64,000 nucleotides of DNA from Pseudomonas campi (GTDB lineage Bacteria; Pseudomonadota; Gammaproteobacteria; Pseudomonadales; Pseudomonadaceae): contig NZ_CP053697.2 of NCBI RefSeq assembly GCF_013200955.2, positions 2,666,001 through 2,730,000 on the forward strand, given 5' to 3'. The notes below the pieces were generated by a model. It ran no database searches, was not told where the DNA came from, and worked only from the letters and a program-made list of their open reading frames with translations. The translations under genes and the position numbers were made by a program. Below, piece after piece: positions 55,603 to 64,000 of this stretch (position 1 is its first letter; every line of letters begins with the position of its first letter).

Positions 55603-55848
55603 TCAGACCTTCTTGATCAGGCCCACGATAAACAGCAATACCAGAGCGCCGATCACCGCCGTCACCAGCGAACCGATCAGGCCGCCGCCCGCCGAGACGC
55701 CCAGATAGCTGAACAGGTGGCCGCCGATCACCGCGCCGACGATACCGACCACCAGGTTGCCGATCAGGCCAAAGCCACCGCCGCGCAACAACTTGCCAGC
55801 GATCCAGCCGGCAATGGCGCCGATCAACAGAAAAAGTATGAGACTCAT
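55603..55848 (-). CDS. GlsB/YeaQ/YmgE-family small membrane protein
   Basis: 81 residues, almost entirely three hydrophobic helices with glycine zippers (LILFLLIGAIAGWIAGKLLRGGGFGLIGNLVVGIVGAVIGG). This is the transglycosylase-associated (YeaQ/YmgE) family, often induced by stress; no enzymatic role is shown. It is convergent with xcpQ. Confidence 0.92.
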   Translation of the reverse strand: MSLILFLLIGAIAGWIAGKLLRGGGFGLIGNLVVGIVGAVIGGHLFSYLGVSAGGGLIGSLVTAVIGALVLLFIVGLIKKV

Positions 55849-55934
55849 GGGTGCTCCTAGTCGGGGTTGCTCATCCCAAGACTAGACCACGACAGGCAGG
55901 AGGCATTCCCGGCGGCTTGCCCGCCGGGAACTAA

Positions 55935-55961
55935 GGTTCTCAGAACCTGTTTAGGATCTCA
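55935..55961. repeat. Remnant of the foldback repeat at the metZ stop
   Basis: GGTTC-TCA-GAACC (55935-55947) joins a right-end and a left-end sequence around a TCA. The left end continues GAACCTGTTTAGGATC up to 55958, then TCA, which is the metZ stop codon. There is no inner core or second arm, so this is a deletion remnant or excision scar. Confidence 0.6.
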
Positions 55962-57170
55962 GAGGGCGGCGAGGCCGCGAGCCAGATCAGCTTTGAGATC
56001 GGCAAGATCTTCCAGGCCCACTGCGACCCGGACCAGGTTATCGCGAATCCCGGCGTTGGCCCGTTCCTGCGGCGACAGGCGGCCGTGGGAGGTGGTCGCC
56101 GGGTGGGCGATGGTGGTCTTGGTGTCGCCGAGGTTGGTGGTGATGGAGATTACCCGCGTGGCGTCGATGAAACGCCAGGCCGCCTCCTTGCCACCCTTCA
56201 CCTCGAAACTGACCACCGCCCCGAAACCACTCTGCTGCCGTTTGGCCAGCTCGTGTTGCGGATGGCTGGGCAGGCCGGAGTAGTAGACGTGCTCGATGCC
56301 CGGCTGCTGCTCCAGCCATTCGGCCAGGTGCTGGGCGCTGGCACAGTGCGCCTGCATGCGCACGCGCAGGGTTTCCAGGCCCTTGAGGAACAGCCAGGCA
56401 TTGAACGGGCTGAGGGTCGGCCCGGCGGTGCGCAGGAAACCGACCACGCCTTCCATCTGCGCCTTGCGCCCGGCCACCACACCGCCGAGGGCACGACCCT
56501 GGCCGTCGATGTACTTGGTCGCCGAATGCATGACGATGTCCGCACCCAGCTTCAGCGGTTGCTGCAGGGCCGGGGTGCAGAAGCAGTTGTCGACCACCAG
56601 CAGCGCACCACGGGCATGGGCGATTTCCGCCAGGGCTGAAATATCCACCAGTTCGGCCAGCGGGTTGGATGGCGACTCGACAAACAGCAGCTTGGTGTTG
56701 GCCTTGAACGCCGCTTCCCAGCCAGCCAGATCGGCCAGCGGCGGATAGTCCACCTGGATGCCGAAGCGCTTGAGGTACTTCTCGAACAGGCTGATGGTCG
56801 AGCCGAATACGCTGCGCGACACCAGCACATGGTCACCGGCGCTGCACAGGCTCATAACAATGGCCAGGATCGCCGACATGCCCGACGAGGTGGCCACCGC
56901 CTGTTCGGCGCCTTCCAGAGCGGCGATGCGTTCCTCGAAGGCGCGCACGGTCGGGTTGGTGTAGCGCGAATAGACATTGCCCGGCACTTCACCGGCAAAA
57001 CGCGCAGCCGCATCGGCAGCGCTGCGGAACACGTAGCTGGAGGTGAGGAACATGGCCTCGCCATGCTCGCCTTCCGGCGTGCGGTGCTGCCCGGCGCGCA
57101 CGGCCAGGGTGTCGAAGCCAACGCCTTCGAGGTCGCTGTCCAGCCGTCCTGCATCCCAATCCTGGCTCAT
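55959..57170 (-). CDS. metZ: O-succinylhomoserine sulfhydrylase
   Basis: 403 residues from ATG 57170 (GAGGAGC ribosome site). It is a Cys/Met-metabolism PLP enzyme with YSRYTNPTVRAFEERIAALEGAEQAVATSSGMSA, DNCFCTPALQQPL and the PLP lysine in HSATKYIDGQGRALGG. It makes homocysteine from O-succinylhomoserine and sulfide in methionine synthesis. It is 16 bases after purF, the arrangement conserved in pseudomonads. Confidence 0.96.
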   Translation of the reverse strand: MSQDWDAGRLDSDLEGVGFDTLAVRAGQHRTPEGEHGEAMFLTSSYVFRSAADAAARFAGEVPGNVYSRYTNPTVRAFEERIAALEGAEQAVATSSGMSAILAIVMSLCSAGDHVLVSRSVFGSTISLFEKYLKRFGIQVDYPPLADLAGWEAAFKANTKLLFVESPSNPLAELVDISALAEIAHARGALLVVDNCFCTPALQQPLKLGADIVMHSATKYIDGQGRALGGVVAGRKAQMEGVVGFLRTAGPTLSPFNAWLFLKGLETLRVRMQAHCASAQHLAEWLEQQPGIEHVYYSGLPSHPQHELAKRQQSGFGAVVSFEVKGGKEAAWRFIDATRVISITTNLGDTKTTIAHPATTSHGRLSPQERANAGIRDNLVRVAVGLEDLADLKADLARGLAAL

Positions 57171-57186
57171 CGGCGGCTCCTCGCTA

Positions 57187-58692
<1,506 letters not shown>

Positions 58693-58727
58693 GTGACGCA
58701 ACCCCTACGTTGTGAATCAGGCTAGAT

Positions 58728-59291
58728 CTACAGGCTTTCAGGCAGTTTAGGCTGCGAGAAAGCCTCTTTGAACGGCAGATCGGCCGGCGCGCTGATACCG
58801 CTCGCCAACCACTGACTGGACAGACCGAGAATCAGGTTTTTCGACCAGTCTGCCACCATCAGAAAATGTGGCAGCAGACTCGACTGCTGCCACCATTTGT
58901 CCTGTTGCACCGGCGCCAGGCTGACCAGCCCGACCAGCACCACCACCAGCAAGGCACCGCGCGCAGCGCCGAAGACCATGCCGAGAAAACGATCGGTGCC
59001 CGACAGGCCGGTGACCCGGATCAGTTCACCAATAAGAAAATTGACCAGCGCACCGACCAGCAGGGTGGCGATGAACAAAATGGCGCAGGCGGCGATGACC
59101 CGCATCGACGGGGTTTCGATGAATTCAGTGAGGTGCTGTGACAGGGCGCCGCCGAACATCCAGGCCACTACGCCTGCGATGATCCAGGTCAGCAGCGACA
59201 GCGCTTCCTTGAAGAAGCCGCGTTTCAGGCTGATCAGACTGGAAATGGCGATGACGGCGATAATCGCCCAATCGACCCAAGAGAATGCCAC
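58728..59291 (-). CDS. cvpA: CvpA family inner-membrane protein
   Basis: 187 residues with four predicted membrane helices. It has the family start WVDWAIIAVIAISSLISLKRGFFKEALSLLTWIIAGVVAW and the conserved DRFLGMVFGAARGALLVVVLVGLVSL. It was named for colicin V production in E. coli, but the role in pseudomonads is probably envelope-related. It is the first gene before purF. Confidence 0.95.
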   Translation of the reverse strand: MAFSWVDWAIIAVIAISSLISLKRGFFKEALSLLTWIIAGVVAWMFGGALSQHLTEFIETPSMRVIAACAILFIATLLVGALVNFLIGELIRVTGLSGTDRFLGMVFGAARGALLVVVLVGLVSLAPVQQDKWWQQSSLLPHFLMVADWSKNLILGLSSQWLASGISAPADLPFKEAFSQPKLPESL

Positions 59292-59403
59292 GATGCTGCC
59301 TACAGACGGGAAAGGCGGCGGATTTTAACAGAGCCAGCCCCGCCGGGTAAGCCGGGGCTGCTATATGGTCGCGATAGGGATTTGCCCCTTCTCGCCACTG
59401 CCG

Positions 59404-59425
59404 TGAACGAAACGGCAACAGACCC
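59404..59425. repeat. Solo end of the 266-bp foldback element
   Basis: GTGAACGAAACGGCAACAGACCC matches the right terminus of the element at 17854-18119, including two bases inside it, and is followed by TAA. No left end is found within the preceding few hundred bases. It lies five bases before the SPOR gene stop codon at 59431. Confidence 0.7.
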
Positions 59426-59430
59426 TAAGA

Positions 59431-59997
59431 TCAGCCGTTTTCCGGCTGGAAGCGCACCACGAAGCCATTGAGCTTCTGCTGGCGGTTCAACTGGTCGCGC
59501 AGGCGATCGGCTTCGGCGCGCTCGACCAGGGGACCCACGAACACCCGATTCATGCCTTCGAAGGTGCGCACATAGGCGTTGTAGCCCTGGCTGCGCAGCT
59601 TTTTCTGCAGCTCTTCGGCGCCACTGCGACTGGACAGACTGGCCAACTGCACCGACCAACTGACCGGCAGGCTGCTGGCATCCAGACGCTCGGGCTTGCT
59701 CGGTTCGACTGCCGCTGGAGTAGCCACCGCAGGCTCAGTCGGCGCTTCGGCAACTTCCGGAACCTCCAGTGGCTCAACCGGCGGCACCTGCTCGGGGGCG
59801 ATCGGCTGGGGAACCTCGACCGGGTCCAGGGCAACCTCGGGCATGGCAGGCGCCTGCGGCATGGCAGGCGCATCAACTACCACCTGGCGCAGCTCATCCT
59901 CACGGGAAAACAGCATCGGCAGAAAGATCACCGCCAGCGCAACCAACACCAAGGCGCCGACAATCCGCTGCTTCAACCCTTTATCCAGCACTGCCAT
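59431..59997 (-). CDS. SPOR-domain membrane protein (DedD-like)
   Basis: 188 residues from ATG 59997; a longer reading overlaps folC deeply and is rejected. A cytoplasmic tip and membrane helix (QRIVGALVLVALAVIFLPMLF) precede a Pro/Val/Glu-rich linker. The C-terminal SPOR domain (SWSVQLASLSSRSGAEELQKKLRSQGYNAYVRTFEGMNRVFVGPLVERAEADRL) binds denuded glycan at the division septum. It starts inside the last 17 bases of folC. Confidence 0.92.
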   Translation of the reverse strand: MAVLDKGLKQRIVGALVLVALAVIFLPMLFSREDELRQVVVDAPAMPQAPAMPEVALDPVEVPQPIAPEQVPPVEPLEVPEVAEAPTEPAVATPAAVEPSKPERLDASSLPVSWSVQLASLSSRSGAEELQKKLRSQGYNAYVRTFEGMNRVFVGPLVERAEADRLRDQLNRQQKLNGFVVRFQPENG

Positions 59998-61282
59998 TCC
60001 CCGCCTCCGCCTGTTGCCCCAGCCATTCCAGGGCCTCGGCCACACAATAGAAAGAACCGAACACGAGGATTTCATCCTCGGCGGTCGCCTGTCGACATTG
60101 TGTCAACAATGCCTCGGCAATGCTGTCACAGGCAAGCACGTTGGCACCGAGATTGCGCAAAGCCGCCTGCAACTCACCGACAGGACGGCTGCGCGGACTC
60201 AGCAAAGACGCCACCGCCCAGCCCTGTACTTCGCCCAGCAGGGGCGTCAGCACACCAGTCAGATCCTTGTCCTGCAGCAGACCGAAAACCGCCAGACGCC
60301 GCCCCACCGGCGGCCGCGCCGCCAGGCGGGTAGCCAGGTAATCGGCTGCATGCGGGTTATGCCCGACATCCAGCAGCAGTTGCAGGGTCTTGCCTTGCCA
60401 CTGCAGCTGGCGGCGATCCAGGCGCCCGGTCACTCGCGTAGCCAGCAGAGCCGCCTGCATCGCACGCGACTGCCAAGGCAGATCCAGCAAGGCGTAGGCC
60501 TGCAGAGCCAGGGCAGCATTTTCCAGGGGCAGATCGAGCAATGGCAGGTCGTGCAGTTCCAGCACGCTACCGGCGGCATTCAGCCCCCACCAGTGCCAGT
60601 TCTGCTCGGTAACGGCGAGGTCATAGTCGCGACCGCGCAGGAAGAACGGGCAATCGAGCCTGGCTACCTGATCCAGCAGCGGCTGTGGCGGATCGAGATC
60701 ACCACACAGCGCCGGATGGCCCTGACGGAAGATGCCCGCCTTCTCGAAGGCCACCGACTCGCGAGTGTCGCCCAGCCAGTCGGCATGGTCGATACCAATA
60801 CTGGTCACCAGCGCGATATCCGCATCGATCAGATTGACCGCATCCAGGCGCCCGCCCAGGCCGACTTCCAGCACCACGGCATCGAGACCGGCGCGCTCGA
60901 ACAGCCAGAAGGCTGCCAGGGTGCCCATCTCGAAGTAGGTCAGGGAAACTTCGCCACGCGCCGCTTCTACTGCGGCAAAAGCCATGCACAAGGACGCATC
61001 GTCGGCCTGCACATCATCGATCAGCACGCGCTCGTTGTAGCGCAGCAGGTGGGGCGAGCTGTAGACCCCGACCTTGAGCCCCTGCCCGCGTAGCAGGGCA
61101 GCCAGGAAGGCGCAGGTGGAACCCTTGCCATTGGTGCCGGTGACCGTGATCACCCGCGGCGCGGGCTTACCCAGGCCGAGCCGCTCGGCGACCTGACGGC
61201 TGCGCTCCAGGCCCATGTCGATGGCACTGGGGTGCAACTGCTCCAGATAGGCGAGCCAGTCGGCAAGGGTACGTTCACTCAT
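59981..61282 (-). CDS. folC: Bifunctional folylpolyglutamate / dihydrofolate synthase
   Basis: 433 residues. The Mur-ligase-type ATP loop [14 protein letters not shown] has GTNGKGS at 49-55. [15 protein letters not shown] and [26 protein letters not shown] follow. It adds glutamate to dihydropteroate and folates in the cytoplasm. It overlaps accD by ATGA and runs into the SPOR gene, the accD-folC-SPOR order of pseudomonads. Confidence 0.97.
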   Translation of the reverse strand: MSERTLADWLAYLEQLHPSAIDMGLERSRQVAERLGLGKPAPRVITVTGTNGKGSTCAFLAALLRGQGLKVGVYSSPHLLRYNERVLIDDVQADDASLCMAFAAVEAARGEVSLTYFEMGTLAAFWLFERAGLDAVVLEVGLGGRLDAVNLIDADIALVTSIGIDHADWLGDTRESVAFEKAGIFRQGHPALCGDLDPPQPLLDQVARLDCPFFLRGRDYDLAVTEQNWHWWGLNAAGSVLELHDLPLLDLPLENAALALQAYALLDLPWQSRAMQAALLATRVTGRLDRRQLQWQGKTLQLLLDVGHNPHAADYLATRLAARPPVGRRLAVFGLLQDKDLTGVLTPLLGEVQGWAVASLLSPRSRPVGELQAALRNLGANVLACDSIAEALLTQCRQATAEDEILVFGSFYCVAEALEWLGQQAEAGNGSAG

Positions 61283-62169
61283 GCCGTGGCCGGAACCTGA
61301 GCAAGGGCAGGTGCTGGCAGATGCTGCAGCTGCGCCAGCAGGCGGGCCAGGCGCGGACGCAGTTCCTGACGATGGATGATCATGTCGATGGCGCCATGCT
61401 CAAGCAGGAACTCGCTGCGCTGGAAGCCTTCCGGCAGCTTCTCGCGCACGGTCTGCTCGATCACCCGCGGGCCGGCGAAGCCGATCAATGCGCGCGGCTC
61501 GGCGACGATCACGTCACCGAGCATGGCCAGGCTGGCGGAAACGCCGCCGTAAACCGGGTCAGTCAGGACGGAAATGAAGGGAATGCCCTCTTCGCGCAGG
61601 CGCGCCAGTACGGCGGAAGTCTTGGCCATCTGCATCAGGGAGATCAGCGCCTCCTGCATGCGCGCCCCGCCGGAAGCGGCGAAGCACACCAGCGGGCAGC
61701 GTTTTTCCAGGGCCACGTTGGCGGCACGCACGAAGCGCTCACCGACAATGGCCCCCATGGAGCCACCCATAAAGCTGAACTCGAAGGCGCAAGTGACGAT
61801 CGGCATGCCCAGCAAAGTGCCGCTCATGGAGATCAGTGCATCCTTCTCACCGGTATCCTTCTGCGCAGCAGCCAGGCGGTCCTTGTACTTCTTGCTGTCA
61901 CGGAATTTCAGGCGATCCACCGGCTCCAGCTCGGCGCCGATTTCCTCGCGCCCTTCCGGGTCGAGGAAGATGTCCAGGCGGCTGCGCGCATCGATGCGCA
62001 TGTGGTGGTTGCACTTGGGGCAGACATCTTCGGTCTTTTCCAGCTCGGGGCGATACAGGACGGCGTCGCAGGACGGGCACTTGTGCCACAACCCTTCCGG
62101 CACCGAGCTCTTCTTGACCTCGGAACGCATGATCGAAGGGATCAGCTTTTCTCTCAACCAGTTGCTCAT
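61279..62169 (-). CDS. accD: Acetyl-CoA carboxylase carboxyltransferase beta subunit
   Basis: 296 residues from ATG 62169 ([17 protein letters not shown]). An N-terminal zinc finger, CPSC ... CPKC, precedes the crotonase-fold carboxyltransferase domain with [25 protein letters not shown]. With AccA it transfers the carboxyl group from biotin to acetyl-CoA to make malonyl-CoA for fatty-acid synthesis. It overlaps folC by ATGA. Confidence 0.98.
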   Translation of the reverse strand: MSNWLREKLIPSIMRSEVKKSSVPEGLWHKCPSCDAVLYRPELEKTEDVCPKCNHHMRIDARSRLDIFLDPEGREEIGAELEPVDRLKFRDSKKYKDRLAAAQKDTGEKDALISMSGTLLGMPIVTCAFEFSFMGGSMGAIVGERFVRAANVALEKRCPLVCFAASGGARMQEALISLMQMAKTSAVLARLREEGIPFISVLTDPVYGGVSASLAMLGDVIVAEPRALIGFAGPRVIEQTVREKLPEGFQRSEFLLEHGAIDMIIHRQELRPRLARLLAQLQHLPAPALAQVPATA

Positions 62170-62308
62170 GCTCACTCTCCGTAGCTGACCCGGTGCGACG
62201 CTACGCGCCGGTAAACTCATACTCACGGCCCATGCAGCCCAGCCAAACTGGCCTGCCTGGACGACTCAAAGACTGCTTATGGACGGCAGGCGCTGCAAGC
62301 CCGTCACA

Positions 62309-62929
62309 TCAAGCGCCACGTGCCGCACGAATAAAAGCCCGAACCTTGTCGGCATCCTTGATGCCCTTCGCCGACTCCACGCCACCACTAATATCCACCG
62401 CATAAGGGCGTACCCGAGCAATGGCCGCCGCGACGTTATCCGGGGTCAGCCCGCCGGCCAGGATCACCGGCTTGGGAAGTTCAGCCGGCACCAGTGACCA
62501 GTCGAAGGCCAAACCGGTACCACCGGGGACACCCTCGACGAAGGTGTCCAGCAGAACGCCAGAAGCACTGGGGTATTGCGCCATCTGCGCGGCAATATCA
62601 TCACCAGCCTTGACCCGCAGCGCCTTGATATAGGGACGACCGTAGCCCTCGCACTGCTCAACCGATTCATCGCCATGGAACTGCAAGAGATCCAGTGGCA
62701 CCTGAGCCAGGATCTGCTGCAGCTCGGCCCGCGGCATGTCCACGAACAAGCCAACCGTGGTCACGAACGGCGGCAACGCCGCAATGATCTGTTGCGCCTG
62801 CGCCACGCTGACCGCGCGCGGACTCCTGGCGTAGAACACCAGGCCTATGGCATCGGCACCCGCGGCGGCGGCGGCAAGCGCATCCTCAACACGGGTAATA
62901 CCGCAAATCTTGCTGCGAACGGCTGACAA
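62309..62929 (-). CDS. trpF: Phosphoribosylanthranilate isomerase
   Basis: 206 residues from TTG 62929 with AAGGTG eight bases ahead; a TTG seven codons upstream has no ribosome site. The TIM-barrel signatures [27 protein letters not shown] and [14 protein letters not shown] are present. It catalyses the third step of tryptophan synthesis from anthranilate. It stands 139 bases upstream of accD and not beside other trp genes, as in other pseudomonads. Confidence 0.96.
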   Translation of the reverse strand: MSAVRSKICGITRVEDALAAAAAGADAIGLVFYARSPRAVSVAQAQQIIAALPPFVTTVGLFVDMPRAELQQILAQVPLDLLQFHGDESVEQCEGYGRPYIKALRVKAGDDIAAQMAQYPSASGVLLDTFVEGVPGGTGLAFDWSLVPAELPKPVILAGGLTPDNVAAAIARVRPYAVDISGGVESAKGIKDADKVRAFIRAARGA

Positions 62930-62963
62930 GTACTGGCACCTTGTAGGCAAAAAACGATGATAA

Positions 62964-62992
62964 CAAAACTGCCGGCGTCTTTTCGCCGCCGG
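62964..62992 (-). terminator. Probable terminator between truA and trpF
   Basis: On the minus strand CCGGCG, 9-base loop, CGCCGG, then CAGTTTTGTT, just after the truA stop. Confidence 0.6.
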
Positions 62993-62996
62993 TAGC

Positions 62997-63863
62997 CTAG
63001 CGCCCCGCCATCACATCCGGCAGCCCGGAGAGGAAATGCGGCCCCAGGTAACGCTGCGGCAAGTCGAACTCTGCCGGGTATTCCACCTGCACCAGGTACA
63101 AGCCATAGGGATGCGCAGTGACCCCACCGGTACGCCGCACCCGGCTTTCCAGCACCTCCCCCACCCACTCCACCGGCCGCTCGCCGGCGCCGATGGTCAT
63201 CAGCACCCCGGCGAAGTTACGCACCATGTGATGCAGGAAGGCATTAGCACGAATATCCAGCACGATGAAACGCCCGTGCTCGAGCAGCTCCAGATGGTGC
63301 ACGGTCTTGATCGGCGACTTGGCCTGACACTGGCGCGCGCGGAAGGCGCTGAAGTCATGGGTACCCACCAGATAGCGGGCCGCCGCACGCATACGCTCGA
63401 TATCCAGCGGCCGGTGATTCCAGGTGACCTCCTCAGCCATGTGCGCCGGACGGATCTGATCGTTGTAGATCACGTAGCGATAGCGCCGGGCCATGGCACT
63501 GAAGCGTGCATCGAACTCACGTGGCATGGCCTTGGCCCAGGTCACGCTGATATCGGCCGGCAGGTTGAGGTTGGCGCCCATCGCCCAGGAGTGCATGGTG
63601 CGCTCGACATGGGTATCGAAGTGCACCACCTGGCCACTGGCATGCACCAGCGCGTCGGTACGCCCGGCACAGCTCAACGTGACCGGCGCACCACCGGCAA
63701 CCTTGGACAACGCCTTTTCCAGGCTCTCCTGAATAGACGGAACGCCAGCCCGCTGGCGCTGGAAGCCACGATAACGCGAGCCCCGGTATTCGACGCCCAG
63801 GGCAATCCTGGAAACGCCAACGGCAGCCGAATCGGCTGCCGTTGATGGTATTGCTTCAGACAT
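62997..63863 (-). CDS. truA: tRNA pseudouridine(38-40) synthase
   Basis: 288 residues. The catalytic Asp 70 lies in [20 protein letters not shown], and the [15 protein letters not shown] segment and the region [20 protein letters not shown] are typical. It converts U38-U40 of the tRNA anticodon arm to pseudouridine. It follows fimV by three bases (TGA TAA ATG), as in other pseudomonads. Confidence 0.97.
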   Translation of the reverse strand: MSEAIPSTAADSAAVGVSRIALGVEYRGSRYRGFQRQRAGVPSIQESLEKALSKVAGGAPVTLSCAGRTDALVHASGQVVHFDTHVERTMHSWAMGANLNLPADISVTWAKAMPREFDARFSAMARRYRYVIYNDQIRPAHMAEEVTWNHRPLDIERMRAAARYLVGTHDFSAFRARQCQAKSPIKTVHHLELLEHGRFIVLDIRANAFLHHMVRNFAGVLMTIGAGERPVEWVGEVLESRVRRTGGVTAHPYGLYLVQVEYPAEFDLPQRYLGPHFLSGLPDVMAGR

Positions 63864-63866
63864 TTA

Positions 63867-64000
63867 TCAAACCAGTTTGCTGATCAGCTCGCGCGCTTCC
63901 TGCTGCTGACCTTCGTTACCTTCAGCGACTACTTCGTCGAGGATGTCACGAGCGCCTTCGGCGTCGCCCATGTCGATGTAGGCGCGCGCCAGATCCAGCT
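63867..64000 (-). CDS. fimV: FimV C-terminus (partial, cut by window edge)
   Basis: Only the last 43 residues are present: a TPR-like helix pair LDLARAYIDMGDAEGARDIL, then a helix ending QEARELISKLV. This is the conserved FimV C-terminal tail, which binds the polar partner FimL and is needed for cell-pole organisation and type IV pili. The truA neighbour supports the assignment. Confidence 0.9.
   Translation of the reverse strand, partial: LDLARAYIDMGDAEGARDILDEVVAEGNEGQQQEARELISKLV

Overview
The window is chromosomal DNA from a Pseudomonas species. It is GC-rich and carries a complete xcp-type type II secretion locus. The order metZ-purF-cvpA-(SPOR protein)-folC-accD-trpF-truA-fimV and the order pepN-DUF2797-rhomboid-phosphoesterase-nadK-DUF1853-cNMP/rhodanese-fadH-AraC-xcp both match, from memory, the P. 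aeruginosa chromosome around PA3083-PA3115. A plaF-like lipase gene next to the etf genes matches the PA2949-PA2953 region. The species cannot be fixed from sequence alone.

Layout. 0-3.4 kb: an operon of a VWA lipoprotein, an ECF sigma factor and a membrane anti-sigma-like protein, behind a plausible ECF promoter. 3.4-7 kb: a MocR regulator, an OmpA-type and a DUF4398 lipoprotein, and a periplasmic binding protein. 7-12 kb: plaF-like phospholipase and the divergent etfBA / ETF-ubiquinone oxidoreductase genes with a PsrA-type operator. 12-22 kb: a VOC protein and an envelope module (RND permease, YCF48 propeller, two DUF1329 paralogs, DUF1302). 22-29 kb: pepN, DUF2797, DUF1315, rhomboid, phosphoesterase, nadK. 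29-38 kb: DUF1853, cNMP/rhodanese fusion, PLP enzyme, coiled-coil protein, SnoaL-like protein, fadH, nitrilase-like protein, AraC regulator. 38.6-38.8 kb: tRNA-Asp and tRNA-Val. 39-55.5 kb: the xcpRSTUVWXYZ and xcpPQ operons. 55.6-64 kb: a YeaQ-type protein and the metZ-to-fimV housekeeping series, with fimV cut by the window edge.

The most unusual region is 46.4-52.5 kb. The divergent xcpPQ and xcpR-Z operons, adjacent in P. aeruginosa, are separated here by a MalT-type LuxR regulator and a 913-residue haem protein. That protein looks like an alpha-dioxygenase-type fatty-acid peroxidase fused to a catalase-like C-terminal domain. This pair is bracketed by two copies of a foldback mobile repeat.

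The repeat is the second main observation. Three copies are exactly 140 bp and one is an expanded 310-bp copy. All have about 17-bp inverted ends and TNA target duplications, three sit exactly on stop codons, and their hairpin arms differ between copies while staying complementary. A second foldback element (266 bp, 21-bp perfect inverted ends) separates the DUF1329 paralogs, and a solo end of it lies near 59.4 kb. Fatty-acid and lipid metabolism recurs through the window (plaF, etf, fadH, accD, the DUF1302/1329 module and the dioxygenase-like protein). Several of the accessory genes share an A-rich Crc/Hfq-type motif just ahead of their start codons.
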